Part shown: piece by piece, positions 25,778-33,288 of the stretch
Layout: each line of letters begins with the position of its first letter
Position numbering within the stretch: the first letter of the stretch is position 1
Notes under the pieces: generated by a model
The model's database searches: none
What the model saw: only the letters and a program-made list of their open reading frames with translations
Told to the model about the DNA's origin: nothing
Assembly: GCF_003234565.1 (NCBI RefSeq)
Contig: NZ_QKTU01000009.1
Coordinates: forward strand, 1-64,000
Length of the DNA: 64,000 nucleotides
Reading direction: 5' to 3'
From: Curtobacterium sp. MCBD17_013
GTDB taxonomy: Bacteria > Actinomycetota > Actinomycetes > Actinomycetales > Microbacteriaceae
Position numbers and translations under genes: made by a program

Positions 25778-25971
25778 GATGCGACCCTGCCCTCGGCTGA
25801 GCAGGCCCGGCCCGGCGCTGCCGCCGTAGATCGCACGCGAGCCGGCGAGCTCGGGACGCGACGCGAGGTACGCCTCGATCCCGGCGAGCACGGCGACGAT
25901 GTGCTCGTCGGGGGCGGGCGCCGTGGCGCCGATCGCCCACACCGGCTCGTAGGCCACGATGACGGGTCCGG
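25776..25971 (-). pseudogene. Duplicated internal fragment of TIM-type isomerase gene
   Basis: 196 bp matching 32085-32280 with only three differences. On the minus strand it encodes the block from GPVIVAYEPVWAIG to LSRGQGRIG, including the catalytic Glu loop, but lacks both ends of the enzyme. It cannot make an active isomerase. Near-identity implies a recent duplication, or an assembly artefact. Confidence 0.88.
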
Positions 25972-25989
25972 TCGCGTCGCACACCGCAC

Positions 25990-26041
25990 GTCCTGGCGAA
26001 CCCCGGGATCACCGTGTTCGACAGGACGACGGGTGTTCGAC
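25990..26041. repeat. Copy 2 of the 52-bp intergenic hairpin repeat
   Basis: 45 of 52 bases match 23465-23516. One difference pair is compensatory (GTCCG/CGGAC becomes GTCCT/AGGAC), but three others weaken the stem. It lies in the 427-bp gap between the DHA2 pump and the FAD monooxygenase, which otherwise holds only the two duplicated gene fragments above. Confidence 0.7.
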
Positions 26042-26131
26042 AGCGACGGCGACGGCCCATGTCAGCGCGACGTGAGGACGACGTGAGCGCCCACGGACAC
26101 GATGGGGCACACCGATCGAAGGAGTCCCCCG

Positions 26132-27280
26132 ATGACCACCGTCCTCATCTCCGGCGCGAGCATCGCCGGCCCCGCCCTGGCGTACTGGCTGCACCGGTAC
26201 GGGTTCGACGTCACCGTCGTCGAGCAGGCCGAGCGGATCCGGCCCGGCGGCCAGGCCGTCGACTTCAAGGGCCCGATCCAGATGCGCGTCCTGGCGGAGA
26301 TGGGGATCCTCGACGCCGTCCGCGCGAAGGACGTGCGTGACGAGGACGCACCGATCGTCAACGCGTCGGGTCGTCGCATCGGCACGGCACCCGGCGCCTT
26401 CGGCGCGGGCGAGGTGAACGTGCCACGCGGCGACCTCGCGCAGATCCTGCACGAGCGCACCGAGCACGACGTCGAGTACGTCTTCGGCGACAGCATCACC
26501 GGGATCGACGACGACGGCGAGGGCGTCGACGTCACCTTCCGGCACGGGGCTCCGCGGCGGTTCGACCTGGTCGTCGGCGCCGACGGGATCCACTCGAACG
26601 TGCGCAGGCTCGTGTTCGGCCCCGAGGAGGCGTACGTCACCCACCTCGGCCACTACTACGTCCTCGCCGACATCGACACCGGCCCCGAGGACGTCGTCTA
26701 CAGCCAGCCCGGCATGACGGTGATGCTCGGCGGCGGCAAGGCCCCGGTGTTCCTCGTGTTCGCCTCGCCGCTCCTGCCGTCGGCCCGCGACGACGTCGAC
26801 ATGCAGAAGCGCCAGGCCGCGGACGCGCTCCGTGACGGTGCGTGGCGCATCCCCGAGATCATCGGGCGTTTCGGCGAAGCCCACTCCTTCTACATGGACT
26901 CGATCAGCCGCGTGACCGTCGACCACTACGCTCGCGGGCGGACCGTGCTCCTCGGCGACGCTGCCTGGGGCAACGCCCTCGGCGGGTACGGGACCGGGCT
27001 CGCCATGGTCGGGGCGTACGTCCTGGCGGGGGAACTGCACCGTGCCGCCGGGGACCCGGCGGCGTTCGCCACGTTCGAGCGGAAGTTCACCGACCACGCC
27101 TCGGTGTCGCGGAAGGTGAACGCCGGGCGACTGCTCGCGCCGCTGACGCGCGGCGGGGTCCTCGTCCGCAACCTCCTGTTCAGCGCGCTGGCGGTCGCGA
27201 AGCCGCTCATGCGGATCGTGGACCAGCCGGCGAGCGACCTGACGCTCGAGCACTACGGCGATCCCGTTCCGGCACGTTGA
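26132..27280 (+). CDS. FAD-dependent monooxygenase (PHBH/TetX-like)
   Basis: 382-aa class A flavin monooxygenase. FAD-binding motifs: LISGASIAGPALAYWL (GxGxxG variant, residues 5-20), VVGADGIHSNVRRLVF (DG motif) and RTVLLGDAAWGNALGGYGTGLAM (GD motif). Hydroxylates an aromatic or antibiotic-like substrate using NAD(P)H and O2; which one is unknown. ATG 26132 follows AAGGAG. Part of its 3' end is duplicated upstream at 25716. Confidence 0.92.
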   Translation: MTTVLISGASIAGPALAYWLHRYGFDVTVVEQAERIRPGGQAVDFKGPIQMRVLAEMGILDAVRAKDVRDEDAPIVNASGRRIGTAPGAFGAGEVNVPRGDLAQILHERTEHDVEYVFGDSITGIDDDGEGVDVTFRHGAPRRFDLVVGADGIHSNVRRLVFGPEEAYVTHLGHYYVLADIDTGPEDVVYSQPGMTVMLGGGKAPVFLVFASPLLPSARDDVDMQKRQAADALRDGAWRIPEIIGRFGEAHSFYMDSISRVTVDHYARGRTVLLGDAAWGNALGGYGTGLAMVGAYVLAGELHRAAGDPAAFATFERKFTDHASVSRKVNAGRLLAPLTRGGVLVRNLLFSALAVAKPLMRIVDQPASDLTLEHYGDPVPAR

Positions 27281-27342
27281 CAGGGCGCGACGCGACCCGG
27301 GGCCTCCGGCACCACGGTCCGTCGGGGTGCCGCGCGAGGTCG

Positions 27343-28080
27343 TCAGTCCTGCGCCGTCGGCCGGATGACGACCTCGCCGACGTCGATGCCCTCCGGCTGC
27401 GCGATGGCGTACGCGACGGCGGCGGCCACGGCGTCGGCCGGCATGGCGATCGTCGCCATCCGCGCCTCGAGCGCTGCGCGGTGCTCGGGGTCGTCCGTCT
27501 TCGAGACGCCCTCGGTCGCCGTGAAGCCGGGCGAGACGACGGTGACGCGCAGGGCCGGTCCGGCCTCCTGCCGCAGCGCCTCGCTGAGCACGTGCACCGC
27601 GGTCTTCGTCGCCGCGTACACGCCCTGCGCGGGCACGATGCGGTGGGCCGCGGTCGACGCCGTGTGCACGAAGTGCCCGGACCCCTGCTCGCGGAACACC
27701 GGCAGGGCGGCCGCGATCCCGTTGAGGACGCCTACCAGGTTGACGTCGACCATCTGCTGCCATCCGTCGACGTCGAGCGCGTCGAAGGGTGACACGGCCA
27801 TGCTCCCGGCGTTCTGGTGCAGCACGTCGAGACGCCCGAAGCGCGACCGGGCCGACGCGACCAGGTGGTGGAGGGCCTCCCGGCTGCGCACGTCCGTCTC
27901 GACCGCGATCGCCGCACCGCCGGCGTCGACGATGCGCTCGACGACCGACGCGAGCCGTTCGACGCGGCGCGCGCCGAGCACGACCTTCGCGCCGCGGGCG
28001 GCGAGGTACAGCGCCGTGGCCTCCCCGATGCCGCTCGATGCGCCGGTGATGGCGACGACCTTGCCCTGGACACCCTCCAC
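27343..28080 (-). CDS. Short-chain dehydrogenase/reductase
   Basis: 245-aa classical SDR: cofactor motif GASSGIG (about residues 13-19), NAG, and catalytic Ser/Tyr/Lys in HTAST and YAATK. GTG 28080 is chosen because GGAGG lies 8 nt upstream; a longer ATG at 28188 crosses the operators and the TetR start. Divergent from a TetR gene that most likely controls it. Confidence 0.92.
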   Translation of the reverse strand: MEGVQGKVVAITGASSGIGEATALYLAARGAKVVLGARRVERLASVVERIVDAGGAAIAVETDVRSREALHHLVASARSRFGRLDVLHQNAGSMAVSPFDALDVDGWQQMVDVNLVGVLNGIAAALPVFREQGSGHFVHTASTAAHRIVPAQGVYAATKTAVHVLSEALRQEAGPALRVTVVSPGFTATEGVSKTDDPEHRAALEARMATIAMPADAVAAAVAYAIAQPEGIDVGEVVIRPTAQD

Positions 28081-28105
28081 GATGATTCCCTCCGGTAGAC
28101 TGAAA

Positions 28106-28151
28106 CGGACACACGTCCGATTCGTGGAGGAGGTTACCGGACACATGTCCG
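28106..28151. promoter_or_regulatory. Two CGGACA palindromes, TetR operators
   Basis: CGGACACACGTCCG (28106-28119) and CGGACACATGTCCG (28138-28151, perfect palindrome) lie in the SDR/TetR divergent promoter, 32 bp apart (about three helical turns). The second covers the TetR start codon, so bound repressor would block its own expression. Confidence 0.85.
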
Positions 28152-28696
28152 CTTCACAACCGACGCGGCGGGCCGACGCCGAACGCAACCGAGCACGGCT
28201 GGTCGAGGTCGCCCGCGATGCGCTCCACGCCGACCCCGCGACGACGATGCAGTCACTTGCGCGACGGGCGGGGGTCGGTCAGGGCACCATCTACCGCCAC
28301 TTCCCCAGCCGGGAGGCCCTGCTCGCCGAGGTCTACCGGGACGACTTCCAGGGACTGGTCGCGTCGGCACGCGCGCTGGCGGCGGAGTCGGATCAGCGGG
28401 CACGGCTCCGGTGCTGGCTCGACGACCTCGCGGCCTTCGGGTACCAGAAGCACGCCCTGGCCGAGGTACTCGACGCCGCGACCCGGCAGCAGTTGCACGA
28501 CGAGCAGTACGACGCGATCGTCGACGCCATCGGGGCACTGCTCGGGGCCGGCGTCGAGGCGGGCGTGCTCCGGTCCGACGTCGCGCCGGCGGACCTGCTC
28601 GCGCTCGTCGCGTTCCTGTGGCAGCTCGGACCGTCGGCGGCAGACCGCGTCCCGCACCTGCTCGACGTGGTCGTGGACGGACTGCGCGCGTCCTGA
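28145..28696 (+). CDS. TetR-family regulator (autoregulated, with SDR)
   Basis: 183-aa repressor with HTH TTMQSLARRAGVGQGTIYRHFPSREALL (about residues 31-58). ATG 28145 is embedded in the operator palindrome and preceded by GGAGGAGG. Divergent from the SDR gene. Confidence 0.92.
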   Translation: MSASQPTRRADAERNRARLVEVARDALHADPATTMQSLARRAGVGQGTIYRHFPSREALLAEVYRDDFQGLVASARALAAESDQRARLRCWLDDLAAFGYQKHALAEVLDAATRQQLHDEQYDAIVDAIGALLGAGVEAGVLRSDVAPADLLALVAFLWQLGPSAADRVPHLLDVVVDGLRAS

Positions 28697-28759
28697 ACCG
28701 AGCGCACGGCCGAACGCCGCCCGTCTCGGCGTCCGGAGCGGGAGGACGATCCCGGTCCG

Positions 28760-29332
28760 TCAGGCCGGATGCACCTCGTGCCGCTGCTGCGCCAAGCCAC
28801 TGACGAGCAGTCGGAGTCCTGCCTCGAACCCCTGTGCGTGGTCGACGGCCTCGAGTCCCGGCGGTGGTGGCGCGTCGTCCGCGGCCTGCGCCTCCAGGGC
28901 GTTGCCGAGCGTGAGTTGACCGGCGGCCATCATCGCCGACTGCGCGGCCACCGCGGGGATGCCGTTGTCGCTGAGGAACGCGATCTTGGCGAGCAGCACC
29001 TCGAGATCGCCACCGCTCGGGAAGGTGCCCGCATGCAGCCGGGCGCCGTCCCGGTGCAACAACAGGGTGCGGCGGAAGCGTCGGTAGTTCTCGAGGAACC
29101 ACTCCTGCCAGTCGTCGCCGGCCTCCGGGAGCGGGGCCGACGTCTGCGGCTGCATCGCCGCTTCGGCCATCGCGATGAGGAGGTCCTCCTTGCGCTTGAA
29201 GTGCCAGTACAGCGCCGGCTGCTCCACGCCGAGACGCTGCGCGAGGCGCCGCGTGCTGACGCCGTCGAGTCCGACCTCATCGAGCAGGTCGAGCGCCTCG
29301 GCGACGACGAGCTGCCGGTTGATCTTCGTCAC
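28760..29332 (-). CDS. TetR-family regulator (TetR/TetC C-terminal type)
   Basis: 190-aa regulator. HTH GVSTRRLAQRLGVEQPALYWHFKRKEDLL (about residues 24-52) has the PALYWHFK recognition helix shared with the tetracycline repressor. GTG 29332 (VTKINRQL) is chosen; no clear ribosome-binding site. Divergent from an aromatic-ring hydroxylase, paralleling TetR-TetA/TetX arrangements. Confidence 0.9.
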   Translation of the reverse strand: MTKINRQLVVAEALDLLDEVGLDGVSTRRLAQRLGVEQPALYWHFKRKEDLLIAMAEAAMQPQTSAPLPEAGDDWQEWFLENYRRFRRTLLLHRDGARLHAGTFPSGGDLEVLLAKIAFLSDNGIPAVAAQSAMMAAGQLTLGNALEAQAADDAPPPPGLEAVDHAQGFEAGLRLLVSGLAQQRHEVHPA

Positions 29333-29344
29333 ACAGGAAACTTT

Positions 29345-29371
29345 AACACTGATAGATAATGTCAGGGTGTT
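29345..29371. promoter_or_regulatory. Candidate TetR operator
   Basis: AACACTGA and TCAGGGTGTT form an imperfect inverted repeat (one-base bulge) around an AT-rich 9-nt centre, midway between the TetR and hydroxylase starts. AT-richness here is striking against the GC-rich background and marks the promoter. Confidence 0.5.
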
Positions 29372-29401
29372 CTTGATCACCGATAAACACCAGGAGACGA
29401 C

Positions 29402-31132
29402 ATGCCGTCGAACACCATCCCTCGCTCGCTCGACGAGGAGACGGGACTCGACCACCAGGTCGCCGTCGTCGGAGCCGGACCAACCGGCCTGCTCGTGGCC
29501 GCCGAACTCGCGCTCGGCGGCGTCGACGTCGTCGTCCTCGACCGGCTGGAGGCGCCCGATCCGACGATCAAGGCCGGCTCGATCAACGTCGCGACGGCCG
29601 AGATCCTCGATCGACGCGGTCTGCGCCCGGCCGCAGAGGCCGCGCAGCTCCGCTTCTTCGACGAGCTCAAGGCGTTCGCGGCGGCGACCGGCAGGGCGAT
29701 GCCGCCGGTCGGTGGCCGGGGGCCGGCCGGCGGAGGGCATCGTCCGGTTGGCGCTGGGCAGGGGCCGGCCGCCGGTGGGCGCCCACCGTTCCCGAGCACC
29801 GGGCACTTCGCCGGCCTCTTCTTCCGCCCGGATCTCGTCGACCAGACCGACCCGGAGATCGCCGCGCATGGCGGAGCGGGCGCTTCCGTGATGGTGCGTC
29901 AGGCCGAGGTCGAGGCGCTGCTCGCATCCCATGCGGACGCGCTCGGGGTCCAGGTCCTCCGCGGGGTGGAGGTCACGGGGCTCGACGAGATCCAGGGCGA
30001 CGACGGGGCCGACGTCGGGGTCGCCCTGACCACGGACCGCGGCCCGATCCGCGTCGCGTGGGTCGTCGCCGCGGACGGTGGCCGCAGCCGTGTCCGTCGC
30101 CTGGCGGGGATCGACTTCGTCGGCACCGACGCCGAGATCACCGGATACCAGGCGATCGCGGACATGGAGGGCGTGGACGGGACGCTGCAGCCGGGCTGGA
30201 CCCACACCTCCACCGGCGTCTACAGCTTCGGACCGGTGCCCGGTCGGATCCTGACCGTCCAGTTCACCGGGGCGCCCGACCGCGCCACGCGCGACCAGCC
30301 GGTCACGGTCGAGGAGCTGCAGGCGAGCATCCGCCTGGTCACCGGGCAGGACATCACCGTCACCGCGATCCACGGTCGCGCGACGCGGTGGACCGACAAC
30401 GCGCGCCAGGCGACCACCTACCGGGCCGGTCGCGTGCTCCTCGCCGGGGACGCAGCCCACGTGCGCTCCCCGTTCAGCGGCCAGGGCCTCAACCTCGGCG
30501 CCGGCGACGCGATCAACCTCGGCTGGAAGCTCGCCGCCACGATCAACGGGTGGGCTCCGGAGGGGCTGCTCGACACGTACTCCGCCGAGCGTCACCCCAT
30601 CGGCGCGCAGGTGCTCGACTGGACCAGGGCCCAGGTCGCGCTCATGCGTGGCGACGACAAGACGACCCAGCTGCGCCGCGTCGTGCAGCAGGACCTCCTG
30701 TCGAACACCGCCACGACCACGCACCTGGTGCTGACGACCTCGGGCGTCGCGCAGCGCTACGACCTCGCACCGGCGGACGCGGACGCGCCGACCCACCCGC
30801 AGGTCGGCCGGCTCGTCGGCGACATGCCCCTGACGGACGGCAGCCGGCTCGCCGAGCACTGCACCACCGGGCGGTTCGTCCTGCTCGATCGCCTCGGCGG
30901 CGAGCTCGTCGCCGCCGAGGGCGGGGCGCAGGAGCGGGTCGAGTCCGTCCTCGAGGGGAGCGCGGCCCCCGGGTGCCCCGACGCCTACCGAGACTTCACC
31001 GGGCTGCTCGTCCGTCCGGACGGCGTCGTCGCCTGGGCCACGGACACCGTCGACGCCGAGCTGGCCAGCGCGGAACTTCGGGCGGCGCTGACGCGCTGGG
31101 CCGGTGCCGCGGTGTCGACGGCGGTGGCGTGA
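29402..31132 (+). CDS. FAD-dependent aromatic hydroxylase (RdmE/PgaE-like)
   Basis: 576-aa class A flavoprotein monooxygenase with a C-terminal thioredoxin-like domain, as in polyketide and rifamycin-type hydroxylases. FAD motifs: VAVVGAGPTGLLVAAEL (residues about 20-36), WVVAADGGRSRVRRLAG and RVLLAGDAAHVRSPFSGQGLNLG. A Gly/Pro-rich insert (about residues 98-140) follows the first third. ATG 29402 with CAGGAGACG upstream. Likely induced through the divergent TetR by an aromatic antibiotic or phenolic. Confidence 0.92.
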   Translation: MPSNTIPRSLDEETGLDHQVAVVGAGPTGLLVAAELALGGVDVVVLDRLEAPDPTIKAGSINVATAEILDRRGLRPAAEAAQLRFFDELKAFAAATGRAMPPVGGRGPAGGGHRPVGAGQGPAAGGRPPFPSTGHFAGLFFRPDLVDQTDPEIAAHGGAGASVMVRQAEVEALLASHADALGVQVLRGVEVTGLDEIQGDDGADVGVALTTDRGPIRVAWVVAADGGRSRVRRLAGIDFVGTDAEITGYQAIADMEGVDGTLQPGWTHTSTGVYSFGPVPGRILTVQFTGAPDRATRDQPVTVEELQASIRLVTGQDITVTAIHGRATRWTDNARQATTYRAGRVLLAGDAAHVRSPFSGQGLNLGAGDAINLGWKLAATINGWAPEGLLDTYSAERHPIGAQVLDWTRAQVALMRGDDKTTQLRRVVQQDLLSNTATTTHLVLTTSGVAQRYDLAPADADAPTHPQVGRLVGDMPLTDGSRLAEHCTTGRFVLLDRLGGELVAAEGGAQERVESVLEGSAAPGCPDAYRDFTGLLVRPDGVVAWATDTVDAELASAELRAALTRWAGAAVSTAVA

Positions 31133-31154
31133 GGAGCGCGACCGCCGCCGGCCG

Positions 31155-31991
31155 TCACGCGTCGACTCCGAAGAGGGCGGCAACCGTCGAGGCGACCCAG
31201 TCCGTCTCCACGGCGATGCTCCTCGACGCGGCGTCCCCGGTGGAGTCATCCGCCGAGTCGGCCTGCCACGGGAGCCAGAACTCGATGACACGGTTGATGC
31301 CCCGCGCGTCGGGCTCGATCGCCGCCCGGATGCCGTCGTAGTCGAGCCGACCGGTGCCGAACGGGACGCCGGTGTACTGGAACCCGACCCAGCCCGGCGA
31401 TCGGGTGAAGTCGAAGTCCTTCACGTGCCAGTTCGCCGTGTACGGAGCGCACCGGGCGACGACGTCGGCCGGGTGCTCGAGGTTCGCGACGGTGTTCGCG
31501 GGATCGAGGCAGATCCGCAGGTTCGGCGACCCGATCGCGGACACGACCGCGACGAGCTCGACCGAGCTGATCCGTTCGTACGTCTCGAGGGCGAGGGTGA
31601 CCCCGGCCTCCTCGTACGCCGGCAGCGCGGCCCGCAGGCGCCGGTCGGTCTCGACGGCGTCCGGCTCGTCGTCGCCGGCACTCCACATCGACCGGACGAG
31701 CGCCGCGTCGAGCCGCTGAGCGACGTGCAGGTACCGGGCGAGGTGCTCCGGGTCGGTCCCGCGCGTGCCGACCTCGAGCGTCAGGCCGAGCTCGTCCGCG
31801 AGCGAGCGGATCCCGGCGAGCCGCTCGTCCGACGCCGTGTCGAGCGGTGCGTGGTCGCAGATCTGGAACAGGTCGACACCGTCGTGCGTGGCGGCGTCGC
31901 GGAGTGCGTCGTCGAGGGACATCGGCGACGGCACCCGATCCGACATGCGCCAGAAGTACGCGTAGGTGGACAGGCCGAGCAAGGAGGTCAT
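31155..31991 (-). CDS. Sugar-phosphate isomerase/epimerase (EryC-like tetrulose-phosphate epimerase, probable)
   Basis: 278-aa TIM-barrel protein of the AP_endonuc_2 family. Metal and substrate regions include FQICDHAPL, LEVGTRG, LALETYERIS (Glu), CLDPANTVANL (Asp), NWHVKDFDF (His) and VIEFWLPW (Glu). In Brucella, a protein of this superfamily (EryC) racemises tetrulose-4-phosphate. The cluster context supports the same step here, but this is inference. ATG 31991 overlaps the stop of the upstream TIM-like gene (ATGA). Last gene of the kinase operon. Confidence 0.85.
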   Translation of the reverse strand: MTSLLGLSTYAYFWRMSDRVPSPMSLDDALRDAATHDGVDLFQICDHAPLDTASDERLAGIRSLADELGLTLEVGTRGTDPEHLARYLHVAQRLDAALVRSMWSAGDDEPDAVETDRRLRAALPAYEEAGVTLALETYERISSVELVAVVSAIGSPNLRICLDPANTVANLEHPADVVARCAPYTANWHVKDFDFTRSPGWVGFQYTGVPFGTGRLDYDGIRAAIEPDARGINRVIEFWLPWQADSADDSTGDAASRSIAVETDWVASTVAALFGVDA

Positions 31992-32788
31992 GGGGTCCGC
32001 TCCGAGACGCTGGTGGTGAGGACTTCGTCGAGGACGGCAGCGACGGCGGCGGGGTCGTGGGCGAAGCGGCCGAGGAAGAGCCCGCCGATGCGACCCTGCC
32101 CTCGGCTGAGCAGGCCCGGTCCGGCGCTGCCGCCGTAGATCGCACGCGAGCCGGCGAGCTCGGGACGCGACGCGAGGTACGCCTCGATCCCGGCGAGCAC
32201 GGCGACGATGTGCTCGTCGGAAGCGGGCGCCGTGGCGCCGATCGCCCACACCGGCTCGTAGGCCACGATGACGGGTCCGGCCAGGTGGTCCGCGGTGGCG
32301 GTGGCGAGGAACCGGCCGAGCTGACCGGTCACCTCCGCGATCGCATCCTGCCTGGAAGCCCGCTCCACCTCGCCGACGCAGATCAGGGGGGTGAGGTGGT
32401 TGCGGAACGCGGCGTGCACCTTGCCGGCGATCTCGTCGTCCGTCTCGTGGAACAGGGAGCGGCGCTCGGCGTGCGCGATCTCGACGAGGTCGCAGCCGAT
32501 CTCGGCGAGCTCGGCGCCGGACACCGCACCGGTGAACGCGCCCTGGTCGGCCCACGCCAGGTCCTGCGCCCCGAGGTGGACGCGGGTGCCCTCGAGCAGG
32601 CCCTTGACGGGGACGAGCGAGGGGAACGTCGGGATGACGAACAGGTCGACGGCCCCGGCGGTGACGGCGGGGTGGTCCCTGGCGATGTCCGCGACGGCGG
32701 ACGCCCATGCCAGCGTCCGGGCGTGACCGAAGTACATCTTCAGCGACACACCGATCGTCAGCGCGGGTGCTGCCGCGGCGGTCAGCAT
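31988..32788 (-). CDS. eryH: TIM-type tetrulose-phosphate isomerase (EryH-like)
   Basis: 266-aa triosephosphate-isomerase-fold enzyme. It keeps catalytic Lys17, His106 (EIAHAERR) and Glu178 (AYEPVWAIG), with phosphate loop GGSAGPG. Asn of the classic NWK motif is replaced (IGVSLKMY), as in second, non-glycolytic TIM copies. In tetritol pathways, EryH/TpiA2 interconverts tetrulose phosphates. It sits between rpiB-type and epimerase genes with ATGA overlaps on both sides. A 196-bp piece is duplicated at 25776. Confidence 0.85.
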   Translation of the reverse strand: MLTAAAAPALTIGVSLKMYFGHARTLAWASAVADIARDHPAVTAGAVDLFVIPTFPSLVPVKGLLEGTRVHLGAQDLAWADQGAFTGAVSGAELAEIGCDLVEIAHAERRSLFHETDDEIAGKVHAAFRNHLTPLICVGEVERASRQDAIAEVTGQLGRFLATATADHLAGPVIVAYEPVWAIGATAPASDEHIVAVLAGIEAYLASRPELAGSRAIYGGSAGPGLLSRGQGRIGGLFLGRFAHDPAAVAAVLDEVLTTSVSERTP

Positions 32789-33288
32789 CAGGCGTCCACC
32801 GACTCCGTGTCGATGCCCTCCGGCGCGCTGCCGTCGTACTGGCAGATCGCGGCGACCTTCTCGGCGGAGGCCGAGGAGGTGTCGAAGCTGTAGCCGAGCC
32901 ACTCCCCCGCGAGTCGGCGGGCGAGCTCGACGCCGATGACGCGCTGGCCCATGCAGAGCACCTGGGCGTCGTTGGACAGGACCGAGCGTTCGACGCTGAA
33001 GGAGTCGTGAGCGGTGACGGCGCGGATGCCGGGGACCTTGTTCGCCGAGATCGCGACGCCGAGGCCGGTGCCGCAGATGAGGATGGCCCGGTCGGCCTCG
33101 CCGTTCGCGACCATGCGGGCCGCGTCGACCGCGATGTGCGGATAGGCGGTGTGCCCCTCGGCATCGACACCGACGTCCACGACGGACGCCACCCGGTCGT
33201 CGGCCTCCAGGTCCTTCTTGATGATCTCCTTGTAGTCGAACCCGGCGTCGTCGGAGCCGACGACGAGGCGGAACTGCTGCTCAGCCAT
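32788..33288 (-). CDS. eryI: RpiB-family isomerase (EryI-like D-erythrose-4-phosphate isomerase)
   Basis: 166-aa RpiB/LacA-family aldose-ketose isomerase. It shows [38 protein letters not shown] with catalytic Cys72, and [14 protein letters not shown]. Asp14 replaces the His usually found in the GSDHAG motif. In the erythritol pathway, EryI makes D-erythrose-4-phosphate. Overlaps the kinase gene by 8 nt and the TIM-like gene by ATGA, so all four are one operon. An ordinary ribose-5-phosphate isomerase is possible but less likely in this context. Confidence 0.87.
   Translation of the reverse strand: MAEQQFRLVVGSDDAGFDYKEIIKKDLEADDRVASVVDVGVDAEGHTAYPHIAVDAARMVANGEADRAILICGTGLGVAISANKVPGIRAVTAHDSFSVERSVLSNDAQVLCMGQRVIGVELARRLAGEWLGYSFDTSSASAEKVAAICQYDGSAPEGIDTESVDA

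Noticed and set aside
25652-25984. Minus-strand frame with isomerase similarity as a second TIM gene
   Set aside because: Only a 196-bp internal piece matches; both ends and most of the barrel are missing.
26009-28144. 711-residue minus-strand frame across the FAD monooxygenase and SDR
   Set aside because: It runs antisense to the monooxygenase and out of frame through the SDR; a GC-driven shadow.
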